DNA from: Haloglomus litoreum
Lineage (GTDB): Archaea > Halobacteriota > Halobacteria > Halobacteriales > Haloarculaceae
Assembly (NCBI RefSeq): GCF_029338515.1
Contig: NZ_CP119988.1
Coordinates: 3,782,001 to 3,846,000, forward strand
DNA: 64,000 nt
Reading direction: 5' to 3'
A program made the translations under genes and the position numbers. This document shows, piece after piece, positions 1 to 8,900 of this stretch (its first letter is position 1; each line of letters opens with the position of its first letter). The notes beneath the pieces were generated by a model. That model was given only the letters and a program-made list of their open reading frames with translations. It had not been told where the DNA came from and ran no database searches.

Positions 1-1
1 C

Positions 2-385
2 GGTCGGTACGTCGGGTTCCCCGTGCGAGCCGGGGAGCCGGTCCGGGTGAACGGGACGGTCCGGATCCGGGAGCGCGACGACGGCGGCTCGCGCCCGGTC
101 CAACTCATCGCGGTCTACGACAGCAACGGGAACGGTCGGTTCGACGGCCCCCGGACGTCGGACGAGATCGATCTCCCGTTCCAGTCGGACGAGGGGGGAA
201 TCCTCGTCCAGACGGTCCGGCTCCCGCCGCCGTCGCCGACGCCGACGGTCACCGCGCCGCCGCCGGGAACGACCATCGCGGTCGACGAGGGCCAGCCGGG
301 GTTCGGGCCGCTCGTAGCCCTCCTCGGGATGCTGGGAGTGGTCTGCCTGCTCGGAGCGCGCCGCGGCCGCGGCGGGTCGTCGTAA
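2..385 (+). CDS. PGF-CTERM surface protein, C-terminal part
   Basis: Partial: the reading frame is open from the left edge and ends at TAA 383-385. The visible part holds a beta-rich segment with a DSNGNGRFDG motif, which resembles the haloarchaeal DUF7282-type domain (from memory, not searched). A Pro/Thr-rich linker follows, then a C-terminal PGFGPLVALLG hydrophobic stretch ending in Arg residues. That last block is the PGF-CTERM sorting signal, which archaeosortase A recognises and replaces with a lipid anchor in known haloarchaea. The protein is therefore probably cell-surface anchored. Its function is unknown because the N-terminal part lies outside the window. Confidence 0.85.
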   Translation, partial: GRYVGFPVRAGEPVRVNGTVRIRERDDGGSRPVQLIAVYDSNGNGRFDGPRTSDEIDLPFQSDEGGILVQTVRLPPPSPTPTVTAPPPGTTIAVDEGQPGFGPLVALLGMLGVVCLLGARRGRGGSS

Positions 386-436
386 GGTTTGCGAATTTCG
401 AAACGACGTTCCGAGATTCGTAACGTTTCGTCGCCC

Positions 437-444
437 TTATTACG
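437..444 (+). promoter_or_regulatory. putative TATA box of carB
   Basis: The AT-rich octamer CTTATTAC sits in GC-rich surroundings about 23-30 nt before the chosen carB ATG, the spacing expected for a leaderless archaeal mRNA. Confidence 0.5.
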
Positions 445-466
445 ATGTGCGGACCACCTCGCGGTA

Positions 467-3400
467 ATGAGCGTAACCGGCGAGGACCGGACCATCCTGC
501 TTATCGGGAGCGGCCCGATCCAGATCGGACAGGCGGCCGAGTTCGACTACTCCGGCGCGCAGGCGTGTCGCGCCCTGCAGGAGGAGGGCGCCCGGGTCGT
601 CCTCGTCAACTCCAACCCCGCGACCATCATGACCGACCCGGAGATGGCCGACGAGGTGTACGTCGAGCCCATCACCACCGAGGCCATCGCCGAGGTCATC
701 GAGGAGGAACGCCCCGACGGCGTCATCGCGGGGCTGGGCGGCCAGACGGGACTGAACGTCACGGCCGAACTCGCCGAGGAGGGTGTCCTCGAGGAGTACG
801 ACGTGGACATCATGGGGACGCCGCTCGACACCATCTACGCGACGGAGGACAGGGACCTCTTCCGCGAGCGGATGGAGTCCATCGGCCAGCCCGTGCCCGA
901 GTCCGTCACCATCAACAGCATCGACGAGATCGACGACGCCGTCGACACGGTCGGCGGACTCCCGGCCATCATGCGCACCACGTACACGCTGGGTGGGGCG
1001 GGGTCGGGCGTCATCCACGAGATGGACGAGATGCGCGAGCGCGTCCGCAAGGGTCTGCGCCTCTCGCGCAACAACGAGGTGATGATCACCGAGTCCATCG
1101 ACGGCTGGGTCGAACTGGAGTACGAGGTGATGCGCGACGCCGACGACTCCTGTATCATCATCTGCAACATGGAGAACCTCGACCCGATGGGCATCCACAC
1201 GGGCGAGTCGACGGTCGTCACCCCGTCGCAGGTCATCCCGGACGAGGGCCACCAGGAGATGCGCGACGCGGCGCTGGAGGTCATCCGCGAACTCGGTATC
1301 CAGGGCGGCTGTAACATCCAGTTCGCGTGGCAGGACGACGGCACCCCCGGCGGCGAATATCGGGTGGTAGAGGTGAACCCGCGCGTCTCGCGGTCCTCCG
1401 CGCTGGCGTCGAAGGCGACGGGCTACCCCATCGCCCGCGTCACCGCGAAGGTCGCGCTGGGCAAGCGCCTCCACGAGATCGAGAACGAGATCACCGGCGA
1501 GACCACGGCCGCGTTCGAGCCGGCCATCGACTACGTCGTGACGAAGGTGCCGCGCTGGCCGAAGGACAAGTTCACCGACGTGGACTTCACGCTGGGCACG
1601 GCGATGAAGTCGACCGGCGAGGCGATGTCCATCGGCCGGACGTTCGAGGAGTCGCTGCTGAAGGCGCTCCGGTCGAGCGAGTACCAGCCCGCCGTCGACT
1701 GGGTCGACGTGAGCGACGAGCGCCTCGAGCGGGAGTTCCTCGAGACGCCGACGCCGGACCGCCCGTACGCGATGTTCGAGGCGTTCGACCGCGGCTACTC
1801 CGTCGAGGAGGTCGTCGAGCTGACCCGCATCAAGGAGTGGTACGTCGAGCGGTTCAAGACAATCGCCGACGCCGCCGCGGACGCCCAGAACGGCGACTTC
1901 TCCGGCGCCGCCAACATCGGCTTCACGGACCACCAGACCGCGGCCATCGCCGACGGCGCCGGCACCGCCCCGGAGTTCGCCTCCGAGGCCAACCCCCAGC
2001 AGGGCCCCATCGACGAGGTCGAGCGCGAATCCATCGACCGCCGGTTCAAGCAGGTCGACACCTGCGCCGGCGAGTTCGCCGCCAGCACGCCGTACTACTA
2101 CTCGGCTCGCGACCCGGTCTCGGGCATCTCGCGCGACGAGGTCCAGGTCGACCGCGACAACGAGTCCGTGGTCGTGGTCGGCGGCGGCCCCATCCGCATC
2201 GGGCAGGGCGTCGAGTTCGACTATTGCGCGGTCCACGCGGTCCGCGCGCTGCGCGAATCGGGCATCGACGCCCACGTCGTCAACAACAACCCCGAGACGG
2301 TGTCGACGGACTACGACACCTCCGACGGGCTGTTCTTCGAGCCCATCACGGCCGAGGAGGTGGCCGACGTGGTCGAGGAGACCGACGCCGACGGCGTGAT
2401 GGTCCAGTTCGGCGGCCAGACCTCCGTCAACATCGGCGAACCGCTCGCCGACGAGATCGAGCGCCGCGGCCTCGACTGCGACATCATGGGGACCTCCGTC
2501 GAGGCGATGGACCTGGCGGAGGACCGCGACCGCTTCAACCGCCTGATGGACGACCTGGGTATCTCCCAGCCCTCGGGCGGCACCGCCACGAGCGAGAGCG
2601 AGGCGCTCGACCTCGCGAACGATCTGGGCTACCCCGTCCTCGTCCGGCCGTCGTACGTGCTGGGTGGGCGCGCGATGGACGTGGTCCACTCCGACGAGGA
2701 GCTGAAGAGCTACATCGAGGAGGCGGTGCGTGTCTCCCCGGACAAGCCCATCCTCGTCGACGAGTTCCTCGCCGACGCGGTCGAGCTGGACGTCGACGCC
2801 GTGGCCGACGGCGAGGACGTGCTCATCGGCGGCATCATGGAACACGTCGAGACCGCCGGTGTCCACTCGGGCGACTCCGCGTGCATGATCCCCCCGCGGT
2901 CGCTCTCGGAGGACACCCTCGAGCGCGTCCGCGAGGTCACGAAGGACATCGCGGTGGCACTCGACACCGTCGGCCTGCTGAACGTCCAGCTGGCGGTGCG
3001 TGACGGCGAGGTGTTCGTCCTCGAGGCGAACCCGCGCTCCTCGCGCACGGTCCCGTTCGTCTCGAAGGCGACCGGCGTCCCCATCGCGAAGCTGGCGGCG
3101 AAGGTGATGGCGGGCTCCTCGCTGGACGAACTCCGCGCACACGAGATGGTGCCCGAGCACGTCTCCGTGAAGGAGGTCGTCCTGCCGTTCGACCGCCTGC
3201 CCGGCTCGGACCCGCGTCTGGGCCCGGAGATGAAGTCCACCGGCGAGGTCATGGGCACCGCCCGCTCGTTCGGGAAGGCCTACCTCAAGGCCCAGTCCGC
3301 GACGGGCAAGGCCATCCCGACCGAGGGCGTGGCGCACGTCGACCTGGACTCGGTGCGTGAGCTGTCGCAGCTCGACGAGGACGTGAGCGAGGTCCGCGAG

Positions 3401-3658
3401 GGCTTCGAGCGCCACTTCGAGGTCAAGCAGTTCGACGACCTGGAGCAGGCGATCAAGGACGGCGAGGTGGACCTGGTGGTCTCGCGCGAGCGCAAGCCGC
3501 TGGAGGTCGCCGTCGAGGAGACCGTCACCTACTTCTCGACACTCCCCTCGGCGAAGGCCGCGCTGGAGGCCATCGAGACGAAGGACGAGCCGCTGGACGT
3601 CGAGTCGCTGTCCGAGCGCCCGCGCGAGCGGCGCAAGTGGGGCGTCCGCGAGGAGTAG
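467..3658 (+). CDS. carB: carbamoyl-phosphate synthase large subunit
   Basis: Makes carbamoyl phosphate from bicarbonate, ammonia (delivered by CarA) and 2 ATP for arginine and pyrimidine synthesis; cytoplasmic. The protein has 1063 residues, the usual CarB length. It shows the duplicated carboxyphosphate and carbamoyl ATP-grasp halves (first half begins ILLIGSGPIQIGQAAEFDYSG, second repeats VVVVGGGPIRIGQGVEFDY near residue 570) and a C-terminal MGS-like allosteric domain. ATG 467 is chosen over an upstream in-frame start because it begins right at the family N-terminus. A TTATTA box at 438-443 lies about 25 nt upstream, fitting a leaderless transcript. carA is not downstream and is not seen in the window. 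Confidence 0.97.
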   Translation: MSVTGEDRTILLIGSGPIQIGQAAEFDYSGAQACRALQEEGARVVLVNSNPATIMTDPEMADEVYVEPITTEAIAEVIEEERPDGVIAGLGGQTGLNVTAELAEEGVLEEYDVDIMGTPLDTIYATEDRDLFRERMESIGQPVPESVTINSIDEIDDAVDTVGGLPAIMRTTYTLGGAGSGVIHEMDEMRERVRKGLRLSRNNEVMITESIDGWVELEYEVMRDADDSCIIICNMENLDPMGIHTGESTVVTPSQVIPDEGHQEMRDAALEVIRELGIQGGCNIQFAWQDDGTPGGEYRVVEVNPRVSRSSALASKATGYPIARVTAKVALGKRLHEIENEITGETTAAFEPAIDYVVTKVPRWPKDKFTDVDFTLGTAMKSTGEAMSIGRTFEESLLKALRSSEYQPAVDWVDVSDERLEREFLETPTPDRPYAMFEAFDRGYSVEEVVELTRIKEWYVERFKTIADAAADAQNGDFSGAANIGFTDHQTAAIADGAGTAPEFASEANPQQGPIDEVERESIDRRFKQVDTCAGEFAASTPYYYSARDPVSGISRDEVQVDRDNESVVVVGGGPIRIGQGVEFDYCAVHAVRALRESGIDAHVVNNNPETVSTDYDTSDGLFFEPITAEEVADVVEETDADGVMVQFGGQTSVNIGEPLADEIERRGLDCDIMGTSVEAMDLAEDRDRFNRLMDDLGISQPSGGTATSESEALDLANDLGYPVLVRPSYVLGGRAMDVVHSDEELKSYIEEAVRVSPDKPILVDEFLADAVELDVDAVADGEDVLIGGIMEHVETAGVHSGDSACMIPPRSLSEDTLERVREVTKDIAVALDTVGLLNVQLAVRDGEVFVLEANPRSSRTVPFVSKATGVPIAKLAAKVMAGSSLDELRAHEMVPEHVSVKEVVLPFDRLPGSDPRLGPEMKSTGEVMGTARSFGKAYLKAQSATGKAIPTEGVAHVDLDSVRELSQLDEDVSEVREGFERHFEVKQFDDLEQAIKDGEVDLVVSRERKPLEVAVEETVTYFSTLPSAKAALEAIETKDEPLDVESLSERPRERRKWGVREE

Positions 3659-3966
3659 GACCCCCCACGGGCCGGTCCACTCCCATCGGGAACCCGTTCC
3701 GGCGGCCCCGGAAGCGGGTCACGTACAGCCCGTGGTTCGGTGGCGGGACGACCGTGCACAGCTACCGGACTGATCCACGGTGACATCAGCGACGGGGAGC
3801 TGCTGGAGGCCCCTCCGTCGGCGCACGCTCCGAGACCGCTGGCTCGCTGCCCCCGCCAGGACGCCGAGCCGTGCGGAACGGACGGCCAGCCCACCACCGG
3901 CCGGTATCTGAGCGCGCGGGTTCGCGGGCCCCAGAACGTATCCGTCGGACGACCCCGGTTCGAGGT
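3659..3966. other. intergenic stretch without convincing gene
   Basis: About 308 bp between carB and the next gene. Small overlapping open frames exist on both strands, but none has a haloarchaeal acidic composition or a recognisable domain. No clear TATA box, terminator T-run or repeat was seen. Confidence 0.5.
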
Positions 3967-4356
3967 ATGGACGAAGCACTCGGAGAGGCGACCATCGTCT
4001 ACGACCACCCCGAGGAGGGGACCGCCGAGCTGACCCTCGAGAACGAGAACGTGGCGTACTTCCAGGACCACTGGATCTGCAAGATCGACGAGCGCGACGG
4101 CGAGGACATCGTCCGGCGCATTCCCGCCGAGCGGGTCTACTACGTCGAGCGCACGGTCGAGGAGTTCGAGGACGAGGTGGCGACGCTGCGCAACCAGGTC
4201 GAGTCGTTCGCCGACGACCTCCGCGAGACGCTGCTCGGCGGGCGGAAGCGCGACGGCGGAGACGACCCGGACACCGAGGCGGACGCCGACCGTGACGACG
4301 GCGACGACGGTCCGGTCACCGTCGACGTGAGCGAGGCCGAGCGCGACGACCAGTAG
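3967..4356 (+). CDS. small acidic haloarchaeal protein, unknown function
   Basis: 129 residues, not assigned to a named family. Residues 1-60 look like a compact beta-rich domain (VYDHPEEGTAELTLENENVAYFQDHWICKI). A predicted helical, possibly coiled-coil segment follows (about 58-90, VEEFEDEVATLRNQVESFADDL), then a highly acidic low-complexity tail. There is no signal peptide or membrane segment, so it is probably cytoplasmic. ATG 3967 is chosen because the upstream extension of the frame is Arg/Pro-rich and unlike the body. It stands alone between carB and a PGF-CTERM gene. Confidence 0.8.
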   Translation: MDEALGEATIVYDHPEEGTAELTLENENVAYFQDHWICKIDERDGEDIVRRIPAERVYYVERTVEEFEDEVATLRNQVESFADDLRETLLGGRKRDGGDDPDTEADADRDDGDDGPVTVDVSEAERDDQ

Positions 4357-4503
4357 CCTCGAACCGGGTCGAACCCTCGCACGCTGGCGGGACCGGTCGG
4401 GGACGAGATGGGCTGAAACCGCGGTGACCGCCGGGCAGCCGGTGGGATCCGGGGTGCCGGAGAAGCCCGCGGATATTTAGGCTCCCCCGACCTCGGACCG
4501 GAT

Positions 4504-5742
4504 ATGCAACGCGCCGTACTGCTCAGTGTACTCCTCCTCGTCGCGGCGGCCGCACCGTTCGTCGGGACCGCCGCAGCGACACAGGAGCAGGTGACGCTGG
4601 ACGTGCAGGTGGTCAACGAGGCGGGTGATCCGGTCAGTGGGGCGACGGTCAACGCCACCTGGGACGGCGGCAGCCGGACGGAGACGACGACCTCCAGCGG
4701 CCGGACCCTCATCGACGTCCCACGGGGGGAGGACGTCCGACTCACGATCAGCGACGACACCTACGTCCGGAACTTCCCGAAGATCGTCACGAACGCCGAG
4801 GCCCAGGACGTGACCATCGAGGTCGCGAGGAAGGGGTCGGCGACGCTGACGTTCACCGAGGAGGGGAGCACGCCGGTCGAGAACGCGACGGTGTTCATCC
4901 GGTCCGGCCAGCGCGTCGTCGTGCGGGGGGAGACGAACGCGAACGGCCGGTTCTCCAGCGGCACCATCGAGCAGGATGACTACACGCTCATCTTCCGCAA
5001 GGACGGCTACTTCCGCAACGAGACGTCCCTCTCGGTGCCCGGGAGCGTCATCCGGTCCTACGAGATGCGCCGCGGGACCGTCAACGCGGAGTTCCGCGTG
5101 GTCGACGACCACTTCGACGACCCGCGGCCCGTCTCCGACGCCGCGGTCACCCTCGAGGGGATCGGCACCCAGCGGACGACCAACGGCCGGGTGACGTTCA
5201 CCGTCCCGGTCAACACCCAGCAGCAGGTCGAGGTGACGAAGGAGGGGTACCGGACGGTCGAACTGACCGCCACCATCGGCGAGGGCAGCGAGAACGTCCG
5301 CGTGACCATCCAGCGGACGCCGAAGCTGAACCTCACCGCCGATAGTACCCGCGTGCTGGTCGGGAACCGCGTCGGCGTCTCCGTCCTGAACGCCTACGAC
5401 GAGCCGGTCAACGGCGCGACCATCAGGTTCGACGGCGAGCGGCTCGGGCAGACCGGGTCCGACGGCCGGTTCCGGTTCCGCGTCGACTCCACCGGGAACC
5501 ACACCCTCGAGGCGAGCACGGCGTCGCTGACCTCCGACCCCGTCATCATCCGCGGCGTCGAGGTCGACGAGTCGACGCCGACCGCGACACCGACCGCGAC
5601 GGCCACCCCGACCGAGACGCCGACCGAGACGGCGGCCGAGACGCCCACGGCCACCCCCGCGGTCGGGCTGCCCGGCTTCACGCCCGCGGTCGCGGTGCTC
5701 GGGCTGCTGCTGGCGGCACTGCTGTTCCGACGGCGCGACTGA
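4504..5742 (+). CDS. secreted PGF-CTERM protein with carboxypeptidase-regulatory-like repeats
   Basis: 412 residues. A Sec signal peptide (about 1-25) is followed by four or so beta-sandwich repeats resembling the carboxypeptidase D regulatory-like/PEGA fold. Each is marked by a pattern such as VVNEAGDPVSGATVNATW, with related motifs near residues 35, 125, 210 and 300. A Thr/Pro-rich linker (about 355-385) precedes a C-terminal LPGFTPAVAVLGLLLAALLFRRRD sorting signal. The architecture indicates an archaeosortase-processed cell-surface protein, possibly glycosylated on the linker and adhesive or structural. Several N-x-S/T sequons are present. No enzymatic motif is visible. Confidence 0.88.
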   Translation: MQRAVLLSVLLLVAAAAPFVGTAAATQEQVTLDVQVVNEAGDPVSGATVNATWDGGSRTETTTSSGRTLIDVPRGEDVRLTISDDTYVRNFPKIVTNAEAQDVTIEVARKGSATLTFTEEGSTPVENATVFIRSGQRVVVRGETNANGRFSSGTIEQDDYTLIFRKDGYFRNETSLSVPGSVIRSYEMRRGTVNAEFRVVDDHFDDPRPVSDAAVTLEGIGTQRTTNGRVTFTVPVNTQQQVEVTKEGYRTVELTATIGEGSENVRVTIQRTPKLNLTADSTRVLVGNRVGVSVLNAYDEPVNGATIRFDGERLGQTGSDGRFRFRVDSTGNHTLEASTASLTSDPVIIRGVEVDESTPTATPTATATPTETPTETAAETPTATPAVGLPGFTPAVAVLGLLLAALLFRRRD

Positions 5743-5772
5743 TTCGGCCACGGGGGACCCGGCCGACAGGGA

Positions 5773-5780
5773 TTTATGAT
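5773..5780 (+). promoter_or_regulatory. putative TATA box upstream of the PAS kinase
   Basis: TTTATGAT stands out in GC-rich sequence. It lies about 160 nt before the kinase start but only 28-35 nt before an ATG at 5808 that opens a 44-codon reading frame ending on the kinase start. Confidence 0.4.
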
Positions 5781-5938
5781 GTCATTCAGTCTCTAGGGAC
5801 CAGGCTGATGGACATCCGCCTTCGCTGTCGTTCCGCGACGGCCGGTCCCACGCGTAGCGGACCCGCCGACCGCGACGACGGAAGGGGGGCGTCCGGCGTG
5901 ACCGAACAGGGACCATCAGGGCGGGAGGGGGGGTGGCC

Positions 5939-8900
5939 GTGAGCGAACGGTCGGACCCGGGACGACCGACCGGTTCGGGGCAGGGGGGTGGGGCCGTGGG
6001 GGTGGACCCACCGGCCGATCGGGTGCTGCTGTTGCTCGAGCCGGGACGCGACCGTGAGCTGTTCGCCGAGCGACTCGCCGACCACGACCTCGTGGTCGGC
6101 GACCCCGACGGGAGCATCCCGGAGTTCGACTGCTGTCTCGTCGACACGACCACGTATCCCGCGGTGGTCGACGCGCTGGCCGAACGGAAGGCCGAGACCG
6201 GCCCCCACCTCCCGGTGTTGCTCGTCGTCGGCCCGGACGAGCGGGAGGAAGTCGTTCGGGAGAGCGCCGACCTCGCCGACGACGTGCTCCCACTGCCGAC
6301 CTCCTGGCCGGTCCTCCGGAACCGGGTCGACTCGCTCCTGCGGGCACGCCGGGATTCGCTCCGCCTCAACGCCGAGCGCGAGCGGTTCCGCACGCTCGCG
6401 GAGACCGCACCCAACGCTATCCTCACCATCGACAGCGACGGCGTCGTCCGGTACGCCAACCCCGCCATCGAGCAGGTGTTCGGCCACCCGCCCGAGGCCG
6501 TGACCGGCGAGCCGCTGACGATGCTGATGCCACAGGGACTCCGGGAGGCCCACCGGGAGGGACTGTCGCGGTACGTCGAGACCGGCGAGCGGTCGCTCGA
6601 CTGGACCGGGTCCCGGCTCCCGGGCCGGCACGCCGACGGGCACGAGATACCGCTGCTGCTGGCGTTCGCCGAACACTGGACGGGGGGCGAGCGCCGCTTC
6701 ACCGGCATCGTTCAGGACATCTCGGAACAGGTCGAGCGCGAGCGGGAACTCGAACGGACGGTCGACCTGCTGGGGAAGACACAGACCATCGCCGACATCG
6801 GTGGCTGGGAGATCGACGCCGAGACGCTGGGCGTGCTCTGGACCGAGCAGGTGTACGAGATCGTCGGGCTTCCGGTCGGCGAGGAGCCACCGCTCGAGAA
6901 GGCGCTCGAACTCTACCACCCGGCGGACCGGTCCCGCGTCGAGGCAGCCGTCGAGGACGCATTGGAGACGGCCGAGCCGTTCGACATGGAACTGCGCATC
7001 CAGCGGCCGAACGGCGAGGTCCGCTGGGTCCGCGTGCGTGGCGAACCGGAGAGCGTCGACGGCGAGGTCGAGATGCTCCGGGGGACCATCCAGGACATCA
7101 CGGAGCGACGGGAGCGCGAGCGGGAGCTGGAGCGGACGGTCGACCTGCTGGACCGGACCCAGTCGATGGCCGATGTCGCGGGCTGGGTGGTCGACGCGGA
7201 GACGCTGGAACTCACCTGGACCGACCAGCTGTTCGAGCTCCTCGGCATCCCGGTCGGCGAGGAACCACCCCTGGACGAGGCGCTGGGGTTCTACCACCCG
7301 GAGGACCGGCCACGCATCGAGGCCGCCATCGCGGCCGCGCTCTCGGAGGGGGAGCCGTTCGACCTCGACCTCCGCGTCGTGCGGGCCGACGACGAGGTCC
7401 GGTGGGTGCGGACGGTCGGCGAGCCGGTCGTGGTGGACGGCGAGGTCGAGACGTTCCGGGGGACCTTCCAGGACATCACCGAGCGGATGGCGCGCCAGGC
7501 CGAACTGGAGCGGACCCTCGATCTGCTCGACCGGAGCGGCGAGATCGCCGAGATCGGCGGCTTCGAGAACGACTTCGACACCGGGGACGTCGTGTGGACG
7601 TCCCAGACCTACGACATCCTCGGCCTGTCGCCGTCGTACGAGCCCGACCTCGACGGTGTCCCCGAGTTCTACCATCCCGACGACCGGGCGGAGGTGCTGG
7701 CGGCCATCGAGAACACCCTGGAGACCGGTGAGCCGTTCGACCTCGAGGTCCGGGTCGTCACCGCCGACGACCGGGAGCAGTGGGTCCGGCTGCGCGGCGA
7801 ACCCACCAGCGGGGACGGCGACGTGATACGCGGGACCATCCAGGACATCTCCGATCGCAAGAAGCGCGAACAGGAACTGGAGCGGTACGAGACGGTGCTG
7901 GAGACGGTCCCGGAGGCGGCGTGGGTGCTCGACGAGCGCCTCGAGGTGGTGTTCGCCGACAGCAACGCGGCCGAATCCGCCGGACTGACCCGCGAGGAGA
8001 TAGTCGGGAAGCCCACCGACACGTTCCGGGACACGCTCTTCCCCAACGCCGAGGCGTACACGGAGTACGTCGGGGCTGCCGAGGCGATACTGGCCGGCGA
8101 GCGCGAGAACGCCGAGGTCGTCACCGAGCTGTCGCTCGTGGACGGGGCGGTGGTCGTCGAGATCGGTCTCTCCCCCCTGACCCGCGACGGCGAGATCGAG
8201 GGCGTCGTCGGGCTGGCACGCGACATCACGGGCCGGATCGAGCGGCAGCGCGAACTCGAGCGGACGGTGGACATGCTCGACCGGGCCGAGCGCATCGCGG
8301 ACGTCGGGGGCTGGCAGTACGACCCCGCGGCCGAGGAGCTCATGTGGTCCGAGCAGGTCTACCGCATCAGCGGCCTCGACCCCGCGACGGAGGAACCCGA
8401 CGTCGAGGAGGCCATCGACCTCTATCACCCGGAGGACCGCCCGATCATCGCCGAGGCGTTCGAGCGGGCCCTCGAAGAGGGCGAGCCGTACGACCTCGAA
8501 CTCCGGATCGTCCGGCCGAGCGGCGACGTCCGATGGGTCCGGACCATCGGTGAGCCCGAGGTCGTCGACGGACGGCGGGTGGTGCGCGGTGCCTTCCAGG
8601 ACATCCACGCCCGGAAGGAACGCGAGCGGGAACTCGAACGGACGGTCGCACAGCTCCGTCAGACGCGTGACATCGCCGACGTGGGCGCCTGGGAGTACGA
8701 CCCCGATACCGAGGAGGTGTGGTGGGACGGGAAGGTGTGGGACATCCACGGCCAGCTGGCGTCGTTCGAGCCGACCGCGGAGTCGGTCATGGCGCTGTAC
8801 ACGCCGGCGTCCCGGAACCGGATGGAGAGGGCCATGGAGCGAGCCGTCGTCGAGTTCGAGTCGTTCGACATCGAGATCGAGGTGGCCACCGAGCCGACGC

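Noticed and set aside
440-3415. 991-codon open frame opposite carB
   Set aside because: Antisense shadow of carB caused by high third-position GC; the translation is rich in Val/Arg/His/Leu with no domain.
5581-5670. Tandem ACCGCGACACCGACC-like repeats in the second PGF-CTERM gene
   Set aside because: These merely encode the Thr/Pro linker before the sorting signal; not an independent repeat element.
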